NCBI RefSeq assembly: GCF_019345465.1 | Contig: NZ_JAHKRC010000006.1 | Span: 124,001-188,000, forward strand | Direction: 5' to 3' | From: Pseudomonas sp. NKUCC02_KPG | GTDB taxonomy: Bacteria; Pseudomonadota; Gammaproteobacteria; Pseudomonadales; Pseudomonadaceae | DNA length: 64,000 nucleotides | Shown here: positions 28,135-36,741 of the stretch, piece after piece | Layout: every line of letters starts with the position of its first letter | How positions within the stretch are numbered: position 1 is the first letter of the stretch | Program-made: the position numbers and the translations under genes | Notes under the pieces: model-generated | Database searches by the model: none | Told to the model about the DNA's origin: nothing | Seen by the model: the letters and a program-made list of their open reading frames with translations, nothing else

Positions 28135-29370
28135 TCAGTTCCAGGGACGATCGCCGTTCTCATCCTTGATACGAGTTGGCAGGCCCATCACGTCCAGCGC
28201 CTTGAGGAACGGCTCTGCTGGCAGTTCTTCGACGTTGACCATGCGTTTTACGTCCCACTCGCCGCGAGCGACCAGCAAGGCTGCTGCTACCGGAGGTACA
28301 CCGGCGGTATAGGAAATGCCCTGGCTGTCAGTCTCGGCAAAGGCGTCCTCGTGGTCGGCGACGTTGTAGATGAACACCTCGCGCGGCTGACCATCCTTGG
28401 TGCCCTTGACCAGATCACCGATGCAGGTCTTGCCCGTGTAGCCGGGAGCAAGCGAGCTCGGATCAGGCAGCACGGCCTTGACCAGTTTGAGTGGCACGAC
28501 TTCCAGGCCTTCAGCGGTCTTGACCGGCTGTTCGGAGAGAAGGCCCAGGTTCTTGAGCACCGTGAACACATTGATGTAGTGCTCGCCGAAACTCATCCAG
28601 AAACGCACGTTTGGCACGTCGAGGTTCTTCGACAGGGAATGAACCTCGTCATGACCGGTCAGGTACAGGTTCTGCTCGCCCACGACCGGCAGATCGTCGG
28701 TACGCTTGACTTCGAACATGCTATTGCTGGTCCACTGGCTGTTCTGCCAGCTCCAGACCTGCCCGGTGAACTCGCGGAAGTTGATTTCCGGGTCGAAGTT
28801 GGTGGCGAAATACTTGCCGTGGGAACCGGCATTGACGTCGAGAATATCGATCGAATCAATGCGGTCGAAATACTGTTGCTGCGCCAGAGCTGCATAAGCG
28901 TTGACCACACCCGGGTCGAAGCCTACGCCGAGGATGGCGGTGATGTTTTTCGCTTTGCACTCCTCGATGTGGTTCCACTCGTAGTTGCCATACCAGGGCG
29001 GCGTTTCGCAGACCTTGCCCGGCTCTTCGTGAATGGCGGTGTCGAGATAGGCCACGCCGGTATCGATGCAGGCACGCAGCACCGACATGTTGAGGAAGGC
29101 AGAGCCGACGTTGATGACGATCTGCGATTCGGTTTCCAGAATCAGCGCCTTGGTCGCTTCGACATCCAGAGCGTTCAGCGAGAAGGCTTTGATGTCGGCG
29201 GGCTGCTTGAGGCTACCCTTGGCGATGACGCTGTCGATGATGGCCTGGCATTTGGAGATGTTGCGCGACGCGATAGCGATACGACCAAGTTCATCGTTGT
29301 GCTGCGCGCACTTGTGGGCCACCACCTTGGCGACACCTCCTGCACCAATGATAAGAACGTTTTTCTTCAA
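28135..29370 (-). CDS. Carboxynorspermidine dehydrogenase (synthase)
   Basis: A 411-residue saccharopine-dehydrogenase-family protein with the N-terminal NAD(P) motif KKNVLIIGAGGVAKVVAHKC. It matches carboxynorspermidine/carboxyspermidine dehydrogenases, which condense aspartate semialdehyde with a diamine and reduce the imine. NspC then decarboxylates the product to norspermidine or spermidine. It follows nspC by 26 bases in the same orientation. This is the alternative polyamine route, independent of S-adenosylmethionine. Confidence 0.9.
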   Translation of the reverse strand: MKKNVLIIGAGGVAKVVAHKCAQHNDELGRIAIASRNISKCQAIIDSVIAKGSLKQPADIKAFSLNALDVEATKALILETESQIVINVGSAFLNMSVLRACIDTGVAYLDTAIHEEPGKVCETPPWYGNYEWNHIEECKAKNITAILGVGFDPGVVNAYAALAQQQYFDRIDSIDILDVNAGSHGKYFATNFDPEINFREFTGQVWSWQNSQWTSNSMFEVKRTDDLPVVGEQNLYLTGHDEVHSLSKNLDVPNVRFWMSFGEHYINVFTVLKNLGLLSEQPVKTAEGLEVVPLKLVKAVLPDPSSLAPGYTGKTCIGDLVKGTKDGQPREVFIYNVADHEDAFAETDSQGISYTAGVPPVAAALLVARGEWDVKRMVNVEELPAEPFLKALDVMGLPTRIKDENGDRPWN

Positions 29371-29396
29371 TTTGTTTAAATCTCCCTTCTGCCAGA

Positions 29397-30494
29397 TTAC
29401 GAGAGGCTGGACAGGTAGTCGTTGAAATCAAACTCGCGAACCACTTCGACTGTACCGTCGAGTTGTTTCACTACGATGGACGGCATTTTCAGACCGTTGA
29501 ACCAGTTTTTCTTGACCATGGTGTAACCCGCTGCGTCGATAAACGACAGCCGATCGCCGATGGCCAGCGGACGATCAAATGGATACTCGCCGAAAATGTC
29601 TCCGGCTAGGCATGACTTGCCGCACACCATATAGGTGTGTTCACCCTCGCTTGGGGCCAGCTTGGCGTTCAGGCGATAGATCAGCAGATCGAGCATGTGG
29701 GCTTCGATGGAGCTGTCTACGACCGCCAGGTGCTTGCCGTTGTAGAGTGTGTCGAGCACGGTCACTTCCAGCGAGGCGCTCTGGGTGATGGCAGCTTCAC
29801 CAGGTTCCAGATAGACCTGCACGCCGTACTTTTGCGAGAAGGCCTTGAGGCGCGCGCAGAAAGCATCCAGTGCATAGTCGTCACCGGTGAAGTGGATACC
29901 GCCACCCAGGCTGACCCATTCAACCTTGTGCAGCAGATCGCCGAAGCGTTCTTCGATGGTGCACAGCATCTTGTCGAACAGGCCGAAGTCACCGTTCTCG
30001 CAGTTGTTGTGGAACATGAAGCCCGAGATCTGGTCGATGACCTGCTCGATCTTCACCGGGTCCCATTCGCCCAGGCGGCTGAACGGACGAGCGGGGTCGG
30101 CCAACAGGTAGTCGGAGCTGCTCACCTGCGGGTTGACCCGCAGACCGCGCACTTTGCCGGCAGAGGCCTGGGCATAGCGCTGCAACTGGCCGATGGAGTT
30201 GAAGATGATCTTGTCGCTGTTCTCGAGCATCTCTTCGATTTCGTCGTCGGCCCAGGCCACGCTGTAGGCGTGGGTCTCGCCGGCGAACTTCTGTCGACCG
30301 AGCTTGAGTTCATACAACGACGACGACGTGGTGCCGTCCATGTACTGCTGCATCAGGTCGAACACCGACCAGGTGGCGAAGCACTTGAGTGCCAGCAGGG
30401 CCTTGGCCCCGGACTGCTCGCGTACGTAGGCGATCTTCTGCATGTTCGCCAGCAGCTTTTGTTTATCAATCAGGTAGTACGGTGTTTTGATCAT
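29397..30494 (-). CDS. nspC: Carboxynorspermidine decarboxylase
   Basis: A 365-residue PLP-dependent fold III decarboxylase. The PLP lysine lies in AKALLALKCFATWSVFDLM, the glycine-rich phosphate region in VSLGGGIHFTGDDYALDAFC, and the C-terminal Cys/Asp pair region in YMVCGKSCLAGDIFGEY. It decarboxylates carboxynorspermidine or carboxyspermidine. Start: ATG complement of 30494 (MIKTPYYLID), the standard family N-terminus; the longer upstream frame is not supported. It is the first gene of the two-gene operon. Confidence 0.93.
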   Translation of the reverse strand: MIKTPYYLIDKQKLLANMQKIAYVREQSGAKALLALKCFATWSVFDLMQQYMDGTTSSSLYELKLGRQKFAGETHAYSVAWADDEIEEMLENSDKIIFNSIGQLQRYAQASAGKVRGLRVNPQVSSSDYLLADPARPFSRLGEWDPVKIEQVIDQISGFMFHNNCENGDFGLFDKMLCTIEERFGDLLHKVEWVSLGGGIHFTGDDYALDAFCARLKAFSQKYGVQVYLEPGEAAITQSASLEVTVLDTLYNGKHLAVVDSSIEAHMLDLLIYRLNAKLAPSEGEHTYMVCGKSCLAGDIFGEYPFDRPLAIGDRLSFIDAAGYTMVKKNWFNGLKMPSIVVKQLDGTVEVVREFDFNDYLSSLS

Positions 30495-30805
30495 TTCGAG
30501 GCGCCTGCGGCATGGCCAGCCAAAAAAGGATGCGCATTGTGCCTTCACTGACCGCAGATCGAAAGAGCAGAACGCCAAGTTTGATCGGCGCGAGGAGCGT
30601 AACGCCCGGCCCGCAGCGAAGATAATGCAATAAACATCGTGCTCATGGCGCATGTGCTGGCTCGATTGGCGCCCGTTCATCGCCATGAAAAATTGCACGT
30701 TTCCATCGCGCTCGAACGCTGGAGCGCACCAGTTAGAGGCAAAACTGTCGCTGCTCAGTGATCGTTGTGCCTTAAAACTGTGTTGTTACAAGGCCCATCC
30801 CGGTC

Positions 30806-30821
30806 TGGCACAAAGACTGCA
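30806..30821 (+). promoter_or_regulatory. Sigma-54 (-24/-12) promoter of nirBD
   Basis: TGGCACAAAGACTGCA matches the RpoN consensus TGGCACGNNNNTTGCA, with GG and GC exactly ten bases apart. Transcription would start near 30832, giving a leader of about 210 bases before nirB. This is expected for NtrC-controlled nitrogen assimilation genes. No NtrC sites were identified with confidence. The rest of the 30495-31040 gap shows no gene. Confidence 0.7.
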
Positions 30822-30831
30822 AGTCCTGATT

Positions 30832-31000
30832 CAGGTCCACCGGCGAGGCATTAGAGTGGACAGCCCCCTCGGTCAACGACGATCGACAGGCCGCACAGGT
30901 CATGGGCAACAGCGGTGGGTCAGGCGAAGCAGCCCGATTTAACCCCGCATAAGAACAGGCAAAGACGCCTGGAACCGTAAGGTTTCAGGCGTTTTTTTTT
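30832..31000 (+). ncRNA. nirBD leader RNA ending in an intrinsic terminator (attenuator)
   Basis: Downstream of the sigma-54 promoter the leader holds a stem GTCCAC/GTGGAC. It ends in a terminator: ACGCCTGGAACC-gtaa-GGTTTCAGGCGT (30965-30992, 12 bp with one G-U) followed by nine T. No plus-strand gene precedes it, so it can only stop nirBD leader transcripts. This is the layout of NasR/NasT (ANTAR) antitermination known for nas/nir operons. The ANTAR two-hairpin motif itself was not proven by eye. Confidence 0.65.
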
Positions 31001-31040
31001 GCTTTTTAATAACTGTGATGGGCTTTGGCGGGTGCTTTAT

Positions 31041-33602
31041 ATGAACTCCAATGTTGCCGTGTTGAACAACGTGAAAACCCTGGTCGTAGTGGGCAATGGC
31101 ATGGTCGGACATCATTGTGTCGAGCAGTTGATCGCGCGTGGCGCGCTGGATCACTACCGACTGCATGTGTTCAGCGAGGAGCCCATGCGGGCCTATGACC
31201 GGGTGCACCTTTCTGAATACTTCACCGGTCGCGATGCCGAGTCGCTGGCACTGTCAGAGGAGTCGCTCTACCAGACGCCCGGTGTCACGTTGCACTTGGG
31301 TGTCCCCGTACTGGAAATCGATCGCGCCCGGTGTGAGGTGATCACTGCGCAATGCAGCGTGCCGTACGACAAATTGGTGCTGGCCACCGGGTCTTATCCC
31401 TTTGTGCCGCCGATTGAAGGGGCGGAGGGGGATTCACGCCTGGTGTATCGAACCCTTGAAGACCTCGACGCCATACGGGCTGCGGCAATCAATGCCCGAC
31501 GTGGCGTGGTGGTGGGCGGTGGTTTGCTGGGCCTTGAGGCGGCCAACGCGCTCAAAAGCCTTGGCCTGGAAGCCCATGTTGTCGAATTCGCACCGCGCCT
31601 GATGCCGGTGCAACTGGATGACTTCGGCGGCCTGGCACTCAAGACGCAAATCGAACGGCTGGGGGTCGGCGTCCACCTGTCGCGCGCCACCCAGTCGATC
31701 AGCGCTGGCGAGCAGTATCGCTATCGCATGAACTTCGCCAATGACGAGTTCCTTGAAACCGACCTGATTGTCTTCTCGGCCGGTATCCGCGCCCAGGATG
31801 GCCTGGCCCGTCAGGCAGCTTTGGAGATAGGCCCGCGCGGCGGTGTGGTGATCAACGACGAATGCTTGAGCAGTGATCCGAACATCTATGCCATCGGCGA
31901 GTGCGCTTCCTGGAACGGCAGCGTGTTCGGCCTGGTCGCGCCGGGTTACCAGATGGCCCGGGGGGTGGCGGCCGTGTTGTGTGATCAGGCCGCTGAGCCG
32001 TTTATCGGCGCGGACATGTCGACCAAACTCAAACTGCTGGGCGTAGACGTCGGTTCCATTGGCGACGCCCACGGCCATATGCCGGGTTCGCGCAGCTATC
32101 AGTTTATCGACGAGGCCACGGCCAGTTATCGGCGCCTGGTGGTCGACGCCACGGGCAAGCATGTGATCGGTGCCGTACTGGTCGGCGACAACAGCTACTA
32201 CGACACCTTGCTGCAATACATGCAAAACAGCATTGCCTTGCCAGCGGAACCTGCCAGCCTGATCTTGCCGTCGTCCACCGGTGCACCCACCCTGGGGCCG
32301 GGTTCACTGCCGGAATCGGCGACGGTCTGTTCTTGCCACAACGTCACCAAAGGTGCCATCTGTTCTGCCATTGACGGCGGCTGCGGCGACCTCGGCATGC
32401 TCAAGGCGCAGACCAAGGCCTGTACTGGCTGCGGTGGTTGCGCCGGTTTACTCAAGCAAGTATTCGAGCACGAGCTGATTGCCCGGGGTGTGGCTGTCGA
32501 CAAGAGCCTGTGCGAACACTTCGCCTATACCCGTCAGGAACTTTACGCTCTGGTTCGCGTAGAAGGCGTGACCACCTTTGAAGAGTTGCTGGCCAGCCAT
32601 GGCCGTGGCCACACCGGTTGCGATGTCTGCAAGCCGGCCGTGGGGTCGATACTCGCGTCGTGCTGGAACCAGCCGATCATGGATGCCTCGCTGGTGCCGC
32701 TGCAGGACACCAATGACACATTCATGGCCAATATGCAGAAAAACGGCACTTACTCCGTAGTACCGCGCATCCCCGGTGGCGAGATCACGGCCGACAAGCT
32801 GATCGCAATTGGCGTGGTGGCGAAGAAGTACGACCTGTACACCAAAATCACCGGTGGCCAGCGTATCGATCTGTTTGGCGCCCAGTTGCATGAGTTGCCG
32901 GACATCTGGAGTGAGCTGATCGAGGCCGGTTTTGAAACAGGACACGCCTACGGCAAATCGACCCGTACGGTTAAATCCTGTGTCGGCAGTACCTGGTGCC
33001 GCTACGGTGTACAAGACAGCGTGAAAATGGCCCTGTTGATCGAAGATCGCTACAAGGGACTGCGCTCGCCGCACAAGCTCAAGTTCGCCGTCTCCGGATG
33101 CACCCGCGAGTGCGCCGAAGCGCAAAGCAAAGATGTTGGCGTGATCGCTACCGAAAAAGGCTGGAACCTGTATATCGCCGGTAACGGCGGCATGCGTCCT
33201 CGTCACGCCGAACTGTTCGCCACCGATCTGGATGACGACACGCTGATTCGCTACATCGACCGCTTCCTGATGTTCTACATCCGCACGGCTGACAAGCTGC
33301 AACGCACTTCGGTGTGGCGCGAAAGCCTGGAGGGTGGCCTGGACTACCTCAAAGCCGTGATCCTCGACGACAGTCTGGGCCTGGGTGCCGAACTTGAGTC
33401 CCAGATGCAGCTGGTGGTCGATCGCTATGAATGCGAATGGGCCAACACCCTCAAAGACCCTGAAAAGCTCAAGCGCTTTCGCACCTTTGTCAACGACAAG
33501 CGTGCAGACCCCGATATCCATTTTGTCCAGGAGCGCGGCCAGCGTCGTCCGATCATGGCTGCCGAACTTAACCTTATTCCTGTTATCGAGGAGATTGCGT
33601 GA
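31041..33602 (+). CDS. nirB: Assimilatory nitrite reductase, large subunit
   Basis: An 853-residue NADH-nitrite reductase. Two FAD/NAD-binding domains come first (VVVGNGMVGHHC; GVVVGGGLLGLEAANALKSL), then two BFD-like [2Fe-2S] segments (CSCHNVTK ... CTGCGGCAG; GCDVCKP). The ferredoxin-like and siroheme/[4Fe-4S] domains follow, with Cys ligands in SCVGSTWCRYG and SGCTRECAEA. It reduces nitrite to ammonium in the cytosol. Start: ATG at 41 bases after the terminator T-run (MNSNVAVLNN). TGATG overlap with nirD. Confidence 0.95.
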   Translation: MNSNVAVLNNVKTLVVVGNGMVGHHCVEQLIARGALDHYRLHVFSEEPMRAYDRVHLSEYFTGRDAESLALSEESLYQTPGVTLHLGVPVLEIDRARCEVITAQCSVPYDKLVLATGSYPFVPPIEGAEGDSRLVYRTLEDLDAIRAAAINARRGVVVGGGLLGLEAANALKSLGLEAHVVEFAPRLMPVQLDDFGGLALKTQIERLGVGVHLSRATQSISAGEQYRYRMNFANDEFLETDLIVFSAGIRAQDGLARQAALEIGPRGGVVINDECLSSDPNIYAIGECASWNGSVFGLVAPGYQMARGVAAVLCDQAAEPFIGADMSTKLKLLGVDVGSIGDAHGHMPGSRSYQFIDEATASYRRLVVDATGKHVIGAVLVGDNSYYDTLLQYMQNSIALPAEPASLILPSSTGAPTLGPGSLPESATVCSCHNVTKGAICSAIDGGCGDLGMLKAQTKACTGCGGCAGLLKQVFEHELIARGVAVDKSLCEHFAYTRQELYALVRVEGVTTFEELLASHGRGHTGCDVCKPAVGSILASCWNQPIMDASLVPLQDTNDTFMANMQKNGTYSVVPRIPGGEITADKLIAIGVVAKKYDLYTKITGGQRIDLFGAQLHELPDIWSELIEAGFETGHAYGKSTRTVKSCVGSTWCRYGVQDSVKMALLIEDRYKGLRSPHKLKFAVSGCTRECAEAQSKDVGVIATEKGWNLYIAGNGGMRPRHAELFATDLDDDTLIRYIDRFLMFYIRTADKLQRTSVWRESLEGGLDYLKAVILDDSLGLGAELESQMQLVVDRYECEWANTLKDPEKLKRFRTFVNDKRADPDIHFVQERGQRRPIMAAELNLIPVIEEIA

Positions 33603-33964
33603 TGAGCCAGTCGAATACCCGGCAAAACCTGGCCACCTGGAAAACGGTGTGCAATGAGCAAGACCTGGTGACCAACTCCGGGGTGGTGGTCTGGTTTGAA
33701 GGGGCGCAGGTGGCGCTTTTTTACCTGCCTCAACACGAGGGCAAATCCCTCTACGCCATTGACAACCATGACCCGCAATCCGGGGCTAATGTCATCGGCC
33801 GCGGTCTGATTGGCACGATCAAGGGTGAGCTGGTGGTGGCGTCGCCGATCTACAAACAGCATTACCGACTGGAGGACGGCCATTGCCTGGAGTCGCCGCA
33901 ACAGCGCTTGCGTGTGTGGCCCGCACGCTTGAGCGATGGCCAGGTGGAGCTTTGCGTGGGTTGA
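33602..33964 (+). CDS. nirD: Nitrite reductase, small subunit
   Basis: A 120-residue Rieske-like NirD protein lacking the Rieske cysteines, as usual for NirD (VALFYLPQHEGKSLYAIDNHD, VIGRGLIG). It associates with NirB. ATG at 33602 overlaps the nirB stop. In many pseudomonads a nitrate reductase gene follows or lies nearby; here a hairpin and the convergent ybiT follow instead. Confidence 0.92.
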   Translation: MSQSNTRQNLATWKTVCNEQDLVTNSGVVVWFEGAQVALFYLPQHEGKSLYAIDNHDPQSGANVIGRGLIGTIKGELVVASPIYKQHYRLEDGHCLESPQQRLRVWPARLSDGQVELCVG

Positions 33965-34033
33965 TAGTGCGGGGGGGCAGGCCTGGCGTGTCACAGGGTC
34001 CACCAGGTGCGGTATTTTCAGGTGCCAGAAACG

Positions 34034-34061
34034 CCAATGCCCCGACGAGTCGGGGCATTGG
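34034..34061. terminator. Bidirectional hairpin between nirD and ybiT
   Basis: CCAATGCCCCGA-cgag-TCGGGGCATTGG is a perfect 12-bp stem between convergent genes. Its sequence is almost the same as the terminator at 28068. Confidence 0.75.
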
Positions 34062-34127
34062 TCTTGGGGCCTGCTCAGGTTGCGCTGTTACACAACCAGG
34101 GCAGGGGGCCGTTCGCGGTGTCTCAAA

Positions 34128-35714
34128 TCAGAACACAACGCCCTGGCTACGCAGGTAGTCATCGTATGTACCGCTGAAGTCGATCACGCCGCTTGGGCTC
34201 AACTCGATGATACGAGTGGCCAGGGAGGATACGAACTCACGGTCATGGCTGACGAATACCAGGGTGCCCGGGTAGTTCTCGAGTGCCAGGTTCAGCGCCT
34301 CGATGGATTCCATGTCCAAGTGGTTGGTCGGTTCGTCCATGATCAGCACGTTGGCTTTTTGCAGGATCAGCTTGCCGAACAGCATGCGACCTTGCTCACC
34401 ACCGGAAATCACCTTGACCGACTTGAGGATGTCATCGTTGGAGAACAGCATGCGGCCCAAGGTGCCACGTACCATTTGCTCGCCTTGAGTCCACTGGCCC
34501 ATCCAGTCGAACAGGGTCATGTCGTCTTCGAAGTCGTGGGCATGGTCCTGGGCGTAGTAGCCCAGCTCAGCGGCATCCGTCCACTTCACAGTACCGGCAT
34601 CCGGGGTCAGTTCGTTGACCAGGGTGCGCAGCAGGGTGGTTTTACCGATACCGTTCGGACCAATGATCGCGACGCGCTCGCCGGCTTCAACGGTGAAGCT
34701 GAAGTCCTTGAACAGGATCTTGCCATCAAAGCCTTTGGCCATTTGCTCGACAATGACTGCCTGACGGTGCAGCTTTTTGTTCTGTTCAAAGCGAATGAAC
34801 GGGCTGACACGGCTCGAAGGCTTGACCTCGGCCAGGGTGATCTTGTCGATCGCCTTGGCGCGGGAGCTGGCCTGCTTGGATTTCGAGGCGTTGGCCGAGA
34901 AGCGGCTGACGAACGCTTGCAGTTCGTTGATCTGGGCCTTTTTCTTGGCGTTTTCAGACAGCAGCTGTTCGCGCGACTGGGTAGCGACGGTCATGTACTC
35001 GTCATAGTTGCCCGGGAACAGACGCAGTTCGCCGTAGTCCAGGTCAGCCATGTGGGTGCAGACACTGTTCAGGAAGTGCCTGTCGTGAGAGATGATGATC
35101 ATCAGGCTGTTACGCTGGGTCAGAATGTTTTCCAGCCAGCGGATGGTGTTGATATCCAGGTGGTTGGTCGGTTCGTCGAGCAGCAGGACTTCAGGGTCCG
35201 AGAACAGCGCCTGAGCCAGCAGAACACGCAGCTTCCAGCCCGGCGATACTTCGCTCATCGGACCGTTGTGCTGTTCGATGCCAATACCCAGGCCCAGCAG
35301 CAACTCGCCAGCACGGGATTCGGCGGTATAACCGTCCATTTCTGCGAACTCGGTTTCGAGTTCGGCAACGGCCATGCCGTCATCTTCAGTCATTTCTGGC
35401 AGCGAGTAGATGCGGTCGCGTTCGGCCTTGACCTTCCACAGCTCTTCGTGACCCATGATCACGGTATCGATGACGGTGAATTCTTCGTAAGCGAACTGGT
35501 CCTGGCGCAATTTACCCAGACGCACGTTCGGCTCCAGCATGACCTGGCCGCCAGACGGCTCAAGATCATCACCGAGGATTTTCATGAAGGTGGACTTGCC
35601 GCAACCGTTGGCGCCGATCAGGCCATAACGGTTACCTGCACCAAATTTTACTGAAACGTTCTCGAATAGCGGCTTTGCGCCGAACTGCATCGTGATATTT
35701 GCTGTGGAGATCAA
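34128..35714 (-). CDS. ybiT: ABC-F family ATPase (YbiT)
   Basis: A 528-residue ABC-F protein with two ATPase domains: Walker [10 protein letters not shown] and Walker [12 protein letters not shown] in the first, GPNGIGKTT and [11 protein letters not shown] in the second. A charged linker contains [24 protein letters not shown] proteins act on ribosomes, and the sequence matches the YbiT subgroup closely in order and length. The start is a TTG ([12 protein letters not shown]), and the region directly upstream is mobile-element debris, so native upstream signals may have been altered. Confidence 0.93.
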   Translation of the reverse strand: MISTANITMQFGAKPLFENVSVKFGAGNRYGLIGANGCGKSTFMKILGDDLEPSGGQVMLEPNVRLGKLRQDQFAYEEFTVIDTVIMGHEELWKVKAERDRIYSLPEMTEDDGMAVAELETEFAEMDGYTAESRAGELLLGLGIGIEQHNGPMSEVSPGWKLRVLLAQALFSDPEVLLLDEPTNHLDINTIRWLENILTQRNSLMIIISHDRHFLNSVCTHMADLDYGELRLFPGNYDEYMTVATQSREQLLSENAKKKAQINELQAFVSRFSANASKSKQASSRAKAIDKITLAEVKPSSRVSPFIRFEQNKKLHRQAVIVEQMAKGFDGKILFKDFSFTVEAGERVAIIGPNGIGKTTLLRTLVNELTPDAGTVKWTDAAELGYYAQDHAHDFEDDMTLFDWMGQWTQGEQMVRGTLGRMLFSNDDILKSVKVISGGEQGRMLFGKLILQKANVLIMDEPTNHLDMESIEALNLALENYPGTLVFVSHDREFVSSLATRIIELSPSGVIDFSGTYDDYLRSQGVVF

Positions 35715-35738
35715 AGGGGTTACCTATCAAGGGGTTAC
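35714..35738. repeat. Direct repeat at ybiT 5' end, possible attachment site remnant
   Basis: AAGGGGTTAC occurs twice, 15 bases apart (35714-35723 and 35729-35738). Read on the minus strand, GTAACCCCTTGAT closes the integrase fragment and GTAACCCCTTTGAT opens ybiT. A repeated sequence linking an integrase end to a host gene start is what a site-specific integration junction looks like (inference). Confidence 0.45.
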
Positions 35739-36120
35739 GCGGTGTGCTTTTGTCGCTTGGGCCAATCCTGGGCCATTCAAGAGCTTTTCCATCTCATCCC
35801 AATCACCGCTAGAGTTCAGCCAGCGCGCATAAGTAGAGAGCAACATTTGGACGCTATGGCCAAGTTGCTGAGCAATAAAGGCGGGATTCATGCCGGACAT
35901 TAAGCATATTGTCGCATAGGTGTGACGACAGTTATATGGCGGGCAGTATCGTATCCCCAGCTTTTCTAGGGGCGGGCGCCTTCGGCAATGGCCCTGTAAA
36001 TATGGTTTTTGCGTTTTTCCAGATCAACGGCATTCTGGTGCAGGGCAATCGACTCTTGTAAACGCAGCCCTGCTTTAGCACTTTGTGTACCTTGCCCTGA
36101 AGGAGCGCAGCATCAAAAAA
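35727..36120 (-). pseudogene. Tyrosine recombinase (integrase) remnant
   Basis: Translation of the minus strand gives the C-terminal catalytic part of a phage-type integrase: YNCRHTYATICLMSGMNP, FIAQQLGHSVQMLLSTYARW (His-x-x-Arg-like core and tyrosine), ending ...HRVTP. Upstream in another frame lies AGLRLQESIALHQNAVDLEK, a typical middle segment ending in a stop (...EGARP). The middle is deleted and the frame broken, and no N-terminal domain is left. It is a decayed integrase marking an old integration next to ybiT. Confidence 0.82.
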
Positions 36121-36178
36121 CCGACCATTGAGGCGGTTTATTGTTCTTGATCATTGGCATCTGCGCCAGATCGCGAGC

Positions 36179-36502
36179 TTACAACTCCAACTGATCCGCA
36201 TTGATCCCAAAAGCCGCCGCGATTTTCTCGCGGGTCGCCTTACGTGGTTTCGAGACGGTTTCTTGCTGGGCGTAAGCTGGTTGGGAAATTCCCAAACGCT
36301 TGGCCACTTCCTCCTGGGTCAGGTCCAGGTATTCACGCCATGCGCGAATAGGGGTGGCACCCTCCACGATGCGGCTGACAACGTCATGTGGGATGACATC
36401 GCTGTCAGGGTGCTGCGCAACGTATTGCGCGTAAGGGATGACGACGAACGCGGGCTTGCCGTCAGGTCCGTTGATGATTTGTATGTCAGTAGGTGCGTTC
36501 AT
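36179..36502 (-). CDS. XRE-family antitoxin (HigA/RelB-like partner)
   Basis: A 107-residue protein. The C-terminal half is a helix-turn-helix: LDLTQEEVAKRLGISQPAYA followed by REKIAAAFGINADQLEL. The N-terminal half (IQIINGPDGKPAFVVIPYAQ) resembles antitoxins that pair with RelE-like toxins. It should bind toxin and operator DNA. It overlaps the 3' end of the broken toxin gene upstream. The antitoxin is intact while its toxin is not. Confidence 0.85.
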   Translation of the reverse strand: MNAPTDIQIINGPDGKPAFVVIPYAQYVAQHPDSDVIPHDVVSRIVEGATPIRAWREYLDLTQEEVAKRLGISQPAYAQQETVSKPRKATREKIAAAFGINADQLEL

Positions 36503-36741
36503 CGCGTTTTTTTACCTCTTGAATGCTGACCACTTTAATCGTGCCGTCCCAGTCGAACAGGACTCGGTAGTTGCCCCACCCGCAGGCGGTATCCGAAGTC
36601 GTGGTCAGTCAGTGACTTGATATTTACCACGTCGGGGATGTCCTTGAGTCCGGACACCGCATCACGAATTTGAACCTGATGCCGGGAGTGCAGTTTCAGG
36701 AGCTGCTTAACAGCTTTCCGAGTCCAGTTGATCGTGTTCAT
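36486..36741 (-). pseudogene. RelE/ParE-type toxin, frameshifted
   Basis: The frame starts MNTINWTRKAVKQLLKL and runs through IRDAVSGLKDIPDVVNIKSL to YRLRVG, typical of RelE-type mRNA interferases. After a run of four G (minus strand; CCCC at 36574-36577) it shifts and ends at 68 residues. Removing one G restores NYRVLFDWDGTIKVVSIQEV to a stop at 36486, giving an 84-residue toxin of normal length. The conserved C-terminal catalytic region is therefore lost. A sequencing error in the G-run is the main alternative. Confidence 0.8.

Noticed and set aside
28105..29379. A 424-codon plus-strand frame opposite the carboxynorspermidine dehydrogenase
   Set aside because: Fully antisense to a conserved enzyme, no recognisable motif.
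33936..35654. A 572-codon plus-strand open frame opposite ybiT
   Set aside because: It is the mirror of a clearly conserved ABC-F gene. Its composition (Gln, His, Val rich) is that of an antisense shadow in high-GC DNA, with no domain seen.
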